Below, piece by piece: positions 28,365-37,169 of a stretch of 38,455 nucleotides of DNA (positions are counted from its first letter, which is position 1; every line of letters begins with the position of its first letter). The position numbers and the translations under genes are program-made. Source of the stretch: Trachelipus rathkii (taxonomy: Eukaryota; Arthropoda; Malacostraca; Isopoda; Trachelipodidae); the NCBI GenBank assembly GCA_015478945.1, contig JABUQX010087128.1:1-38455 (forward strand), given 5' to 3'. The notes beneath the pieces are model-generated. The model was given only the letters and a program-made list of their open reading frames with translations. It ran no database searches and was not told where the DNA came from.

Positions 28365-28465
28365 TGTGGATGCGGTTGCGGATACGGATATTTCAAAATC
28401 GTTAATTGCAGATGCGGATATATATGTCAAATTTAATGCGGATGTTACGCGGATGCGAATGTAAC
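28365..28465. repeat. Cluster of GCGGAT-like motifs
   Basis: Within about 100 bases the words GTGGATGCGG, GCGGATACGGATA, GCAGATGCGGATA, GCGGATGTTACGCGGATGCGAAT recur. They look like copies of a GCGGAT hexamer in varying states of decay, split by AT-rich spacers. Subterminal motif clusters of this type occur in some DNA transposons, but no transposase or terminal inverted repeat is seen here. Confidence 0.6.
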
Positions 28466-28821
28466 ATACATCACTATTTCTTACTCTCTATGATTTTCCA
28501 ATGTTCTCTTGTATTATTTTATATGTTTTCTTTGTTGCTATTTTTTCAGCATTTTTGTACGTTTATAAATTTCCAAGACTGCTTTGTATCGTTTTCTTTT
28601 TAAGTATACCTAAATACTTACATTTTCTTAAATTTTTGGTACTTTAAGGGCTAACTCGCTTAGAACATAAAAATTACATTTTTAACATCCTAGTTTTGCG
28701 TAATTCAAAGAAAGTATTTTTTAGTCTTTATTAAAACAATATAAACAAAAGAGTAAGTTAAGATAAATAATTTCATCTAATTTAGAAAATAATAAAAATA
28801 AGTACATACTTACATATATAT
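28466..28821. other. Gene-free spacer, unrecognised
   Basis: AT-rich, T-rich sequence. The 65-codon + frame at 28406-28603 is Phe/Leu-rich with no domain. Confidence 0.5.
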
Positions 28822-28862
28822 ATACACGCATACATACATACATACATATATACGTACATATA
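28822..28862. repeat. (CATA)n-like microsatellite
   Basis: CATACATACATACATA units, preceded and followed by short TATA runs. Confidence 0.85.
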
Positions 28863-29188
<326 letters not shown>

Positions 29189-29284
29189 ATGGAATATTGG
29201 TGTATGGTGTCTTCCCAATTTGTTTATACCATTCTCATTGTCTAACCTGAGGCTGACTCTGGGGCCATGCTGACAACGTCCCAT

Positions 29285-29887
29285 TTTCTTCCAACCTGTC
29301 GCATCTGTAAGCTGATCGGAGAAGATGGAGGCTAATCAACTTCTCCTGACGATGCATTTTCCGGACACTCAGTTTGGGTTCAGAATCATCGCCCCATTAG
29401 GGAACCCTTTCTCCGGTTTGGGCCAATATCTGCGAAGCTTTCTCTCTATTAAAATGGTCCTGCCTGTTTTCTTCGACCTCGAAAAGGCTTACGATTCCAC
29501 ATGGAGAATGGGAGTTCTCCATAGTTTACACTCGCTGGGCCTTAGGGGACAACTTCCCCTCTTCCTTCAGTCTCATATGTCAGGTAGATCTTTCCGGGTT
29601 CGCTGTGGCACCACTCTGTCTCATCATTTTGACACGGTTGAGGGGGTGCCGCAGGGAAGTGTACTCAGCGTCCTGCTTTTTGCTCTCGGTTTCAATGATG
29701 TCATTGCAAGCATCCCATCTTCAGTTCGGTGCTCTCTCTCTGTGGATGACCTGACTTTGTATGTTTCTGGAGTCAAACTTTCATGCATGGAACGACAGAT
29801 GCAGCTGGCCGTCAATGGGGTAGCTTCGTGGTGTGATTCACTGGGTTTTACCTTCTCTGTAACTAAGACGAAGACTGCTTTTCCGTA
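29285..29887 (+). pseudogene. LINE reverse transcriptase, fingers and palm (element A)
   Basis: Broken RT domain of an I-type LINE. In the frame from 29325 I see QFGFR (residues 16-20), motif A as FFDLEKAYD (49-57), motif B as EGVPQGSVLS (106-115), and motif C as SVDD (139-142) where active copies have Y-x-D-D. Motif D-like WCDSLGFTFS follows. The first aspartate (motif A) and both motif C aspartates are present; the preceding aromatic residue is Ser (codon TCT at 29739-29741). Fingers sequence before 29325 is recognisable only in shifted frames. The frame ends at a TAG at 29886, just after the start of the duplicated unit. Identification as RT is secure; activity is not expected. Confidence 0.92.
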
Positions 29888-29916
29888 GAGGTGATTAACG
29901 GAATAGACGAGGGGAT

Positions 29917-30351
29917 TTGTCTTCCTTGCTGACCCTCTATGACTCACCCATCCGCCCCGAGTCGGAAGTGAGGTTCTTGGGTCTGTTATTGAATGCCTAC
30001 TTAACATATCTCCCCCTCCCCCATATCCTCAATCTGAAGAATAACTACCGCCGCTTATTGGACCTCTTACGCCACCTTACATCTACATCTTGGGGTGCTG
30101 ATCTAAAGGTCATGCTTCGTCTGCTGCTCATGTTGGTTAGGTCAAAATTGGATTTTGCGTGTGTGATATACGGACAGGCGTCTCCGGCATACTTGCGCCT
30201 TCTCGACCCCGTACAATATGACGGTCTGCGGATAGTTCTTAGAACGTTTCGTTCTTCGCCAAAGGAGAGTTTGGAGGTGGAGGCTGGGAAAACATGTAAT
30301 TTACTCCTTGTTTCTCCGCCTTCAAATCTCCAAACCATCGCCTTTCACTAG
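29917..30351 (+). pseudogene. LINE RT thumb/connector, unit 1
   Basis: This frame continues the RT after a shift. It carries EVRFLGLLLNAYLTY, LLDLLRHLTSTSWGAD, RSKLDFACVIYGQASPA and FRSSPKESLEVEAG, the conserved connector pattern of I-type LINE RTs (RFLGL, WGAD, SKLDYG-like and FRTSP-like blocks). The natural frame is lost near 30293, where the following residues are in another frame, and the open frame stops at about 30351. No natural start codon applies; this is an internal piece of the polyprotein. Confidence 0.88.
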
Positions 30352-30436
30352 TCTCATCGCAATGGTTCCTCATAGACCTGCCTCTTGACTGTTTGCTGAA
30401 GTTGTAGCGTATGTCTTCCGTTTTCTGCGCCTCCCT

Positions 30437-30960
30437 GTGCTGCCCGTTTTATATTTTGACTACGGTAATGTCTGCCCTTATTGGTTGTATCCACCCCTTG
30501 TGGTGTGCACGAAGTTGTCTGCTTTATATAAATCCGGAGACCATTCCTCTCTACGGAAGGCTTCCTTTCTGTCTCACCTGGCTCTCCATGCGAGCTCGGT
30601 TAGCATCTACAGCGACGGCTCACGGCGAGAGGGTGGTGTGGGTGCATCAGCAGTCTTTCCGGAACTCACCGTGTCCCACACTTCCTTCTGACTCATCCGT
30701 CTTTACGGCCGAGTTAGTTGCGGTGACTGGTTATTGAAAGGATTCTGACTCTAGATCTGCCAGACACACAAGATTTTTTCTGACAAGCAGAGTGCTCTTG
30801 CACTACAAGCTCGAATGACCAGACACCCTATAGTTTCTGATATCCAAAGGTTTCTATGTATTCTGCATGCAAGACACAAGCATTTGACATTTTGCTGGAT
30901 TCCATCTCACGTGGGTATCCTGGGTAACGAATTGGCTGACCTGAAAAATTACCTGTCGAT
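30437..30960 (+). pseudogene. LINE RNase H domain, unit 1
   Basis: RNase H would remove the RNA strand after first-strand synthesis. The first catalytic block IYSDGSRREGGVGAS lies at residues 57-71 of the 30437 frame (Asp near 30614). A second block, FSDKQSALALQAR, is at about 30777-30814. The last block, WIPSHVGILGNELAD, is at about 30896-30940. Acidic and His positions typical of the fold are visible in all three, but the blocks are separated by stops and at least two frame changes (for example at 30689-30776). The domain supports placing element A in the RNase H-bearing I group. Confidence 0.88.
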
Positions 30961-31318
30961 GATACTTCCCTGTAGCCATCCTGCTGGGACACCTCCCAGC
31001 TGGGCTTATTTCTGCTCCTGACTCGACTAGGGCTTCCTGCTTGTTGGTTTGAGATAATCAAAGATAAACTGCGCATTATGTGTTTCCTCAGATTTGTCGT
31101 CTTCGCTGCAGCGTCGGCGTCAGTGGTAATGGCGTTTCACTGTTACAATATGGCAGTGAAGATCCTTGTTATATGTCCTTTTCTGCCATTCCCAGAGTGT
31201 CATCCGGTTGTGAGACCTACAACTTCCAGACACCGGTTTTAACCTATGTTACACCACACCTTTCCAACTAAGACGAAGACTGCTTTTCCGTAGAGGTGAT
31301 TAACGGAATAGACGAGGA

Positions 31319-31753
31319 TTTGTCTCTTGCTGACCCCTCTATGACTCACCCATCCGCCCCGAGTCGGAAGTGAGGTTCTTGGGTCTGTTATTGAATGCCT
31401 ACTTAACATATCTCCCCCTCCCCCATATCCTCAATCTGAAGAATAACTACCGCCGCTTATTGGACCTCTTACGCCACCTTACATCTACAACTTGGGGTGC
31501 TGATCTAAAGGTCATGCTTCGTCTGCTGCTCATGTTGGTTGGGTCAAAATTGGATTTTGCGTGTGCGATATACGGACAGGCGTCTCCGGCATACTTGCGC
31601 CTTCTCGACCCCGTACAATATGACGGTCTGCGGATAGTTCTTAGAACGTTTCGTTCTTCGCCAAAGGAGAGTTTGGAGGTGGAGGCTGGGAAAACATGTA
31701 ATTTACTCCTTGTTTCTCCGCCTTCAAATCTCCAAACCATCGCCTTTCACTAG
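31319..31753 (+). pseudogene. LINE RT thumb/connector, unit 2
   Basis: Second copy of the connector segment. In the open frame from 31370 it matches unit 1 except for a few residues: TTWGAD for TSWGAD, LVGSKLDFACAIYG for LVRSKLDFACVIYG. It ends at the same stop, followed by the same frame-shifted tail. Near 31309-31340 it differs from unit 1 by small indels. Confidence 0.88.
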
Positions 31754-31838
31754 TCTCATCGCAATGGTTCCTCATAGACCTGCCTCTTGACTGTTTGCTG
31801 AAGTTGTAGCGTATGTCTTCCGTTTTCTGCGCCTCCCT

Positions 31839-32385
31839 GTGCTGCCCGTTTTATATTTTGACTACGGTAATGTCTGCCCTTATTGGTTGTATCCGCCCCT
31901 TGTGGTGTGCACGAAGTTGTCTGCTTTATATAAATCCGGAAACCATTCCTCTCTACGGAAGGCTTCCTTTCTGTCTCACCTGGCTCTCCATGCGAGCTCG
32001 GTTAGCATCTACAGCGACGGCTCACGGCGAAAGGGTGGTGTGGGTGCATCAGCAGTCTTTCCGGAACTCACCGTGTCCCACACTTCCTTCTGACTCATCC
32101 GTCCTTACGGCCGAGTTAGTTGCGGTGACTGGTTATTGAAAGGATTCTGACTCTAGATCTGCCAGACACACAAGATTTTTTCTGACAAGCAGAGTGCTCT
32201 TGCACTACAAGCTCGAATGACCAGACACCCTATAGTTTCTGATATCCAAAGGTTTCTATGTATTCTGCATGCAAGACACAAGCATTTGACATTTTGCTGG
32301 ATTCCATCTCACGTGGGTATCCTGGGTAATGATTTAGTCGACCTGAAGCAGCAGCTGTCGATGATACTTCCTGTAGCCATCCTGC
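31839..32385 (+). pseudogene. LINE RNase H domain, unit 2
   Basis: Second copy of the RNase H remnant, with IYSDGSRRKGGVGAS (about 32007-32051), the FSDKQSALALQAR block before 32217, and WIPSHVGILGNDLVD (about 32298-32342). It carries the same stops and frame breaks as unit 1. The last block differs in two residues (NDLVD for NELAD). Confidence 0.88.
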
Positions 32386-32439
32386 TGGGACACCTCCCAG
32401 CTGCTTATTTCTGCTCCCGACTCGACTAGGGCTTCCTCG

Positions 32440-32811
32440 CTTGTTGGTCGGAGGATAATCGTGGTGACAAACTGCGTAACATAAAGCCTTCCCTGGGGAT
32501 TTGGTCGTCTTCTCGCCGCAGTCGGCGTCAGGTGGTGGTAATTGGCCATACTAATGTTACACATGGCAAGGGAAGATCCCACTATATGTCCTTTCTCCCA
32601 TTCCCAGAGGCCACTTTCTCGTGAGTTGTCAGACTCTTACAACTTCCAGACACCGGTTTTAACCTATGTTACACCACACCTTCCAATACCGCGCCTCATT
32701 TATACGCAGAATCACACTTCGCCAGTGACGCGATCTTGCTTTCCTTCGATCTGTCTCTTTGCTCCTATAAAATTTAAATTCTCGAATTCCCTTCACTTGT
32801 GTTCAGTTTAG
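32440..32811 (+). pseudogene. LINE C-terminal region, unit 2 and onward
   Basis: After RNase H, short pieces in shifted frames match the usual C-terminal region of such LINEs: a KPSLGIWSS-like block near 32485-32513, RRSRRQVVVIGHTN-like residues near 32515-32560, and an EDPTICPFSHS segment at about 32569-32601, where a Cys/His cluster is expected but the second Cys appears as Ser. The frame then runs through Pro/Ser/His-rich residues to a stop at about 32811. Only the part up to 32684 is duplicated; unit 1 holds a more damaged version at about 31020-31265. Confidence 0.7.
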
Positions 32812-33050
32812 AGTTACCCCTGTATTTAGTTCTTGACTCAGTATCGTCGTTTTTTATATTCTTTCAATGATATATGCAAAACATATTTTTACCCATTTTA
32901 GTTAGTTATCTACTTATGATTATGATTTTTCTCTCACTTCCGATTCAGGAATTTTGAATGATTAATGCTTGTGCCATGTATCCACTTCTCATTCGTCTTT
33001 TAAAGACTGCTCTACAGTTTCCTACCTTTTAATTAACTAAGACTCAGTAG
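32812..33050 (+). other. Probable 3' untranslated part of element A
   Basis: AT-richer sequence after the last coding remnant. It holds no poly(A) or clear terminal microsatellite before the next element's (TA)n, so the exact 3' end is uncertain. Confidence 0.4.
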
Positions 33051-33115
33051 ACAGTATTTCTGTTTATTTATATACAGAAAAAGAGAAAAAATAAACACAA
33101 AAAAATAAATAAAAA

Positions 33116-33116
<1 letters not shown>

Positions 33117-33179
<63 letters not shown>
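33117..33179. repeat. (TA)n microsatellite, 63 bases
   Basis: A pure TA run lying at the 3' end of the minus-strand LINE (element B), between it and element A. It may be B's tail or its target. Confidence 0.96.
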
Positions 33180-33182
<3 letters not shown>

Positions 33183-33189
33183 CCACCAC

Positions 33190-33890
33190 CCAATCTTCTC
33201 TTTCCCAGGTAAGGTGTGCAACATGCACCGGAAACAGAAAAGTAGTAGAAGAACAAGACTCAAATCGAAAAGAAAGCCCAGCCTTACCGCCTCCTTTATA
33301 CCCTTTAGTGAGAACTCGTCGCAGTCAGAAAATTCACCTAGAACTTCATGCGACGGACCCTCACTATAGTATCTCTTCAATGTGAGGTTCATCCCTTGAC
33401 CCAGGTGGGCCACTATCATACGTCCTTCCAAAACCCCGCCATTCACTTCTATTATGCCCCTTTTTTCGCCTTTGCAAACTCGCATTTCTCTCCTCCAGGC
33501 ATTCCTTTACTGACTCAATCCACTTTTCTCGGTATCCCAGTCAGCACGCACACTCCATTATACATTCGCTTAACCAAACTACTATCATCCATCCTCTCCA
33601 CATGACCAAACCATCTCGACGTACTTTCATTTATTCTCATTTACTCCCTTCTTCCCACCACACAACCCTCTAATACGTTCATTCCTCATTTTATCAATTC
33701 TTTGCACACCTAACACACCCCTAAGATTGCCCATCTGAACACTTTGATCTTTAGAACTGTACCTCTTATTCCAGACCATAGTCTCACTACTATACATTAA
33801 CACAGGTAACAAAATACCCTCATGTATGATCCTAGCGCACACAAGACTTCGTCCCTTTACATCCACCAAGGCTTTAATTGAACCAGCCAC
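33190..33890 (-). pseudogene. LINE C-terminal region after RT (element B)
   Basis: The frame 33890-33627 reads AGSIKALVDVKGRSL, LLPVLMYSSETMVWNKR and VQMGNLRGVLGVQRIDKMRN, the conserved C-terminal pattern of this LINE group (a YGSETW-like block followed by a DNLRG/RRMD block). A frame change then leads to RWFGHVERMDDSS at 33616 downward, and degenerate residues continue to about 33190. Within 33033-33485 one open frame of 150 codons covers the end of this region and then translates the (TA)n array; it is not an independent gene. Confidence 0.85.
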
Positions 33891-33901
33891 CTTCTTGTTA
33901 T

Positions 33902-34303
33902 TCAGACTTTCCTACTGCTCTCCGCATCATTCGTTCCTTTTTCACCCAACATATATCCTAAATATTTAAATCCAGACACTTGTTCCAGCTGCTCACAATC
34001 TAACATAACTTCACACCGAGGACTGTCCAAACTCTCACCCATAACCTTACAATTATCTACGTTTACTTTCAAACCCCCTCCTTTTCCCCACCTGCCAAAC
34101 CTCTCTACCAATCCTCTCAAACTCTCTTCAGATTCACCATACAAAACCAAATCATCCGCATATAATAGGTAGGGCACAATCCACTCTCTTCCATTCTCCA
34201 TCATTCTAACACCATTCCCTGCCACCCCCACCTCTAATTCTTTCATAACCTCATCCATATACAAATTGAATAACCAAGGAGCCATAACACATCCCTGCCT
34301 ACT
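33902..34303 (-). pseudogene. LINE RT core with YADD (element B)
   Basis: The best-preserved part of element B, open for about 127 codons. RQGCVMAPWLF (motif B) spans about 34270-34300; a one-base change just upstream breaks the frame before it. LLYADDLVLYGESEESLRGL contains the intact YADD catalytic motif at 34151-34162. GGLKVNVDNCKVM (motif D region) and SGFKYLGYMLGEKG (33940-33979) follow. Residues run on to SSRKV before a stop at 33902. The ATG at 34283-34285 is an internal methionine of motif B, not a start. Confidence 0.92.
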
Positions 34304-34319
34304 CCGCTATTAATATTGA

Positions 34320-35156
34320 ACCAATCACTTTTGACACCATTTATTCTTACACACGCTTCACTATCGTCATATATACTTTTGATTCCATTCGAACTACTGA
34401 CTACCACCAACCCCATATATCACTAGCACCTGCCAGTATGAGCTCCTATTAATCCTACTATCATACGCCTGTTGCAAATCCATAAACAAATACAACTTAT
34501 TTCTTCTCCTCATATTTTCCTAAATCATTTGTTTCAATGTAAAATATTTGATCCACACACTTACCAATTCCCTAAACGCACCTTGTTCACCAATCAGTCC
34601 TTCAGTCACCGTTGACGCACTCTTCTTTCGACCCTCCTCAAAATATATAGCCTCCTACAACACTCAATAACCATCACCCTAATACTCTTATCTCCCTACC
34701 CTTTATATATAAGGGTACTCCATTACTGTTTCCACCAATCCTCGGAACTATACCTCCATAAACGCTTTATTACACAACTTCCAAATCCAATTAATCACCA
34801 TCTCGCCTCCGTTCTTGATCATTTGACCAGTAATTTCATCTATACCAGCAGATTTACCATTCTTCAACTTTCTCACTCTACCTATTACCTCCTCCTTACT
34901 AATGACCTATTCCCCAGAATACCTATTCGTTCTTGCACCATCAAACCCACACACGTTCACTATCACCTCTTCATTACTGCCAATATCTTACAGATTTTTG
35001 AAGTGTTCTTTCCACACTCCCCCTCGCATCCATTTCACCAGTTACAAAAGCACCATCCCTATTCATTATTCTAAGCAGGTACCCCTTATTCTCATTCTTA
35101 ACCTTTCGCCCTTCCTTCCAGAAGAACTTCCTATTCCTTTGGAACTCCTCATTCAT
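34320..35156 (-). pseudogene. LINE RT linker, fingers and motif A (element B)
   Basis: N-terminal RT remnants in several frames. The linker piece (34974-35156) has FQRNRKFFWKEGRKVKN and ends at a stop. The fingers piece (34748-34891) has VRKLKNGKSAGIDEITG and IWKLCNKAF, a pattern typical of this LINE group (KNGKSPGID in active copies), ending in TAG. Motif A appears as FMDLQQAYD at 34460-34486, with its catalytic Asp intact, and is followed by WQVLVIYGVGG before another stop. At least three frame changes and several stops separate the blocks, so no functional product is possible. Confidence 0.85.
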
Positions 35157-35218
35157 CTTCCTTACCTCTTCTTTTCTCCTACGTATGCACCTTTTAGTAT
35201 ATCTTTTTCATTATTAAA

Positions 35219-35289
<71 letters not shown>
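35219..35289. repeat. (ATT)n microsatellite between two LINEs
   Basis: A pure 71-base ATT array. Its left edge is the truncated 5' end of element B (minus) and its right edge is the 5' end of element C (plus). Confidence 0.97.
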
Positions 35290-35326
35290 CCCCCCGTTAA
35301 CGTACCCCACCTTGTCGGGGTGGGGG
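35290..35326 (+). promoter_or_regulatory. Structured 5' end of element C
   Basis: A run of six C (35290-35295), the 8-base palindrome CGTTAACG (35295-35302), then a perfect 7-bp stem CCCCACC (35305-35311) / GGTGGGG (35319-35325) with a 7-base loop. LINE 5' ends often carry internal promoters and structured RNA; a regulatory role here is inference from position. Confidence 0.45.
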
Positions 35327-36084
35327 GGCTCAGATACCTTTTCCGAATGGTATCTGCGAAGTGGTTGTACGTTTTTTGTTTTTCGTTGATTTTTCCCCCT
35401 TTTTGTGGTTCCCCTCCTTTCCATTTATGTTCTTTGGTTTCTTATTTTTGTTTGTATTATTGTTTTTCTTATTTTTATTCCTTTTGTTTTTATTATTTTA
35501 TTATTTTTATTATTTTTATTTTTTTATTATTTTGTTACTTTTCTTCTTATTTTTATTATTATTCTTCTTATTATTATTCCCGTTCCCCTTACCCTTCCCT
35601 TCCTCAGTTTATGTCCCTTCTCCTCCGTTTTCTGTACGTACTACCCTACGTATCCCTTATCTCTCTCTCTCCTGTCTCCAACTTAAGCTGTTTTCATTTT
35701 TGCCAGCTGTTGTCTCTGTGTGTGTCATATGCCCACTTTGCCCTCCTTCCTACGTGGGTAGGCAGGTTGCAACAGGTTTTTCTGCTCCTTTTCCGCGCCT
35801 ATTGTAGGGGTCTGAACCTTGCCCTAACTCCAGAGGAGGCTGTCCTCCTGCAATTGCGCATAATCTTTGGTTTTCATGTCTTATCCGGTGTGGTGCACGG
35901 CTTTATTTTCCATCTTTGGACTGGAGGCGGGAGTTCCGGGGTCTCTCGAGGCCACACCCATGGCCTTGTCTCATGGGTGGGTTTTGCCTGGGCCTGTGTG
36001 GGCGGGTTAGCGCTGCTGGGATTATGTTTCTATTTCATCATTTGTGTTTATTTATTGCGTTGATGTTTTGAAGGAGTATTTTTC
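35327..36084 (+). other. T-rich 5' leader of element C
   Basis: Untranslated leader. Positions 35390-35585 are strongly T/C-rich with many ATT and CTT units; the rest is mixed and more G-rich after about 35930. A 247-codon open frame (35320-36063), the longest in the window, crosses the whole leader. It is Phe/Tyr/Leu-rich from the T tracts, without domains, and lies upstream of the recognisable gag, so I treat it as accidental. Confidence 0.65.
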
Positions 36085-36798
36085 ATGGGAAGAATAAAAA
36101 GTTTACTGTTTTCCAGAAAGGCGGCAATCACCATCTGGCGGGTCCCCAACCTGTCTCCCCTCCTGGCCGTTCCCAGGCTGGCGACACCAGCAGGGGGCGC
36201 TTTGATGCCCTCAGCTGATGAAATGGTTAGGCCCCACCATCCACCCCTATCGCTCCCTGGTCCTGCTCTCAGGGACCCCTGTCTAGACAGGTGAGGCTGT
36301 TGTGGCTCTCAGAATACCCTTGTCTCTTCATCTTACGCTTGCCATTCCAGGAGCCCCTGTGTGCGTCAGCTGGGTTCCATTCCTAAACGCGCCAGTATAA
36401 AACTACAAGGCAGACGATCGCTTTCTCTGACCCCCCCCTTCCTCCAGGGGTCCCGGGTCTTGCATTCCTACCCGCTTTACTTTTTATTTACATTCAACGT
36501 CATCTCGTCCACTGACTTCTGTGAGACAGCTCATCTTAGTGATGCTTTGGAAGTTGCTCTTCAAACTACTGAGCCACAGGCTACGCCAATGAGGAACGGT
36601 TTCCTCTTGGTTCGTGCTGCCTATAGTACTTGCTTCCCTATCCCATCTGGGGAAGTTTTTATCATTTCTAAACCTGATGATGTCCGTAACACGTCACGTC
36701 AATACATGTGCCGGAGTTCTGTTCCGATGCTTCGATTGACATCCTTACTCATGGCTCACCACGTGCCTATCACTGACGTTTATCATTCCTCCACGTAA
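36085..36798 (+). pseudogene. LINE ORF1 (gag-like), N-terminal and core part
   Basis: ORF1 proteins of I-type LINEs bind element RNA. The first frame (from the ATG at 36085, with an AGGAG-containing context but no special start signal) gives a Pro/Ala-rich N-terminus to a stop at 36294. After a frame change, the frame 36361-36798 contains FCETAHLSDALEVALQTT and EPQATPMRNGFLLVRAA (about residues 53-87), a conserved block of this protein family, followed by LLMAHHVPITDVY (about residues 129-141). The frame stops at 36796-36798. The first conserved block is preceded by unrelated-looking residues, so other small indels are likely. Confidence 0.78.
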
Positions 36799-37154
36799 GA
36801 AGACCCTCAAAGAAGAACCCTTCGCCCAGCATTTACCTTCTCTCTGTGCTCTTCTCCATCCTGCTGTAAACTTACTTTGGTCTTCATGCACACGGTTCGG
36901 CCTTATGTGCCCTTCCCGAGAAGATGCCAAGTGCCATAAATTTAATCACTCCCCAGAAATATTGTCGGTCTCCCCAGACCATCTGTCGGACATGTGGCAA
37001 AGTTCTCTCCACCCGAACTGTGACAGAGAACCTCCACGTTGTCCTAACTGCAAGGGGTCACACCCAGCCTCCTCTCTGTCCACTGCCCCTTAATCGATAT
37101 TGCGGCATTGGAACGAGCAGTTCATTCATAAATAAAGCATCGATAAGCGCATAA
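36799..37154 (+). pseudogene. LINE ORF1 zinc-knuckle region, frameshifted
   Basis: Three nucleocapsid-type knuckles are recognisable but split between frames. The first is broken inside: CHKFNH lies in the frame of 36905, while QKYCRSPQ lies in the frame of 36924. The second starts as CRTCGK in that frame and finishes as HPNC in the other. The third, CPNCKGSHP, follows at about 37048-37074. This order (CX2CX4HX4C-like twice, then a CXXC-KGSHP) is typical of gag-like ORF1 of I-type LINEs, where it binds nucleic acid. Indels within the first and second knuckles mean no working protein can be made from this copy. Confidence 0.82.
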
Positions 37155-37169
37155 GATTTTTCTTCTTTC

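Larger units (their letters stand above)
29861..31265 (+). repeat. Tandem duplication, unit 1 (1405 bases)
   Basis: The unit starts AACTAAGACGAAGACTGC and ends CACACCTTTCC. It is followed at once by a second copy with the same start. Both units share inactivating changes, such as the stop ending the thumb frame and the GGTTATTGA stop before the RNase H continuation, so they were duplicated after the element had died. The only homology I see at the junction is one or two bases. Confidence 0.93.
31266..32684 (+). repeat. Tandem duplication, unit 2 (about 1419 bases)
   Basis: Second copy of the unit, offset 1405 bases at its start and 1402 bases over most of its length. It is nearly identical to unit 1 for about the first 1.15 kb, but differs by many small indels and substitutions in the last roughly 250 bases, where unit 2 matches the expected LINE C-terminus better. 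After 32684 the element continues into its 3' part. Confidence 0.93.
29190..33050 (+). mobile_element. Element A: 5'-truncated I-type LINE, inactive
   Basis: Remnant of a non-LTR retrotransposon whose polyprotein would copy element RNA into DNA at a nicked target. Domains in order: end of the RT fingers (from about 29285), RT palm, RT thumb/connector, RNase H and a C-terminal Cys/His-type region, then a 3' untranslated stretch. RT followed by RNase H points to the I group of LINEs (I, Nimb and relatives); RTE and CR1 types normally lack RNase H. The apurinic endonuclease and ORF1 are absent, so the copy is 5'-truncated, ending against a (TA)n array. Stops and frameshifts break every domain. 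A 1.4-kb part, from RT thumb to C-terminus, occurs twice in tandem. The 3' end is placed loosely at about 33050. Confidence 0.88.
33181..35216 (-). mobile_element. Element B: RTE-like LINE fragment, inactive
   Basis: A minus-strand non-LTR retrotransposon remnant covering the end of the endonuclease-RT linker, the whole RT in pieces, and the C-terminal region. Order from high to low coordinate: linker (about 35156-34974), fingers (34891-34748), motif A (34486-34460), motif B (34300-34270), YADD (34162-34151), FKYLG (33970-33956), and the C-terminal RWFGHVER block (33616-33602 and on). There is no RNase H, unlike element A. The endonuclease is missing, so the copy is 5'-truncated, at an (ATT)n tract. 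Many indels and stops break it. I call it RTE-like from motif style; the exact clade needs a tree. Confidence 0.87.

Noticed and set aside
34902..35300. 132-codon + strand frame
   Set aside because: It is antisense to element B and then translates the (ATT)n array.
35320..36063. Longest open frame in the window, 247 codons (+)
   Set aside because: It spans the T-rich leader of element C and is Phe/Tyr/Leu-rich without any domain. The recognisable ORF1 begins downstream.
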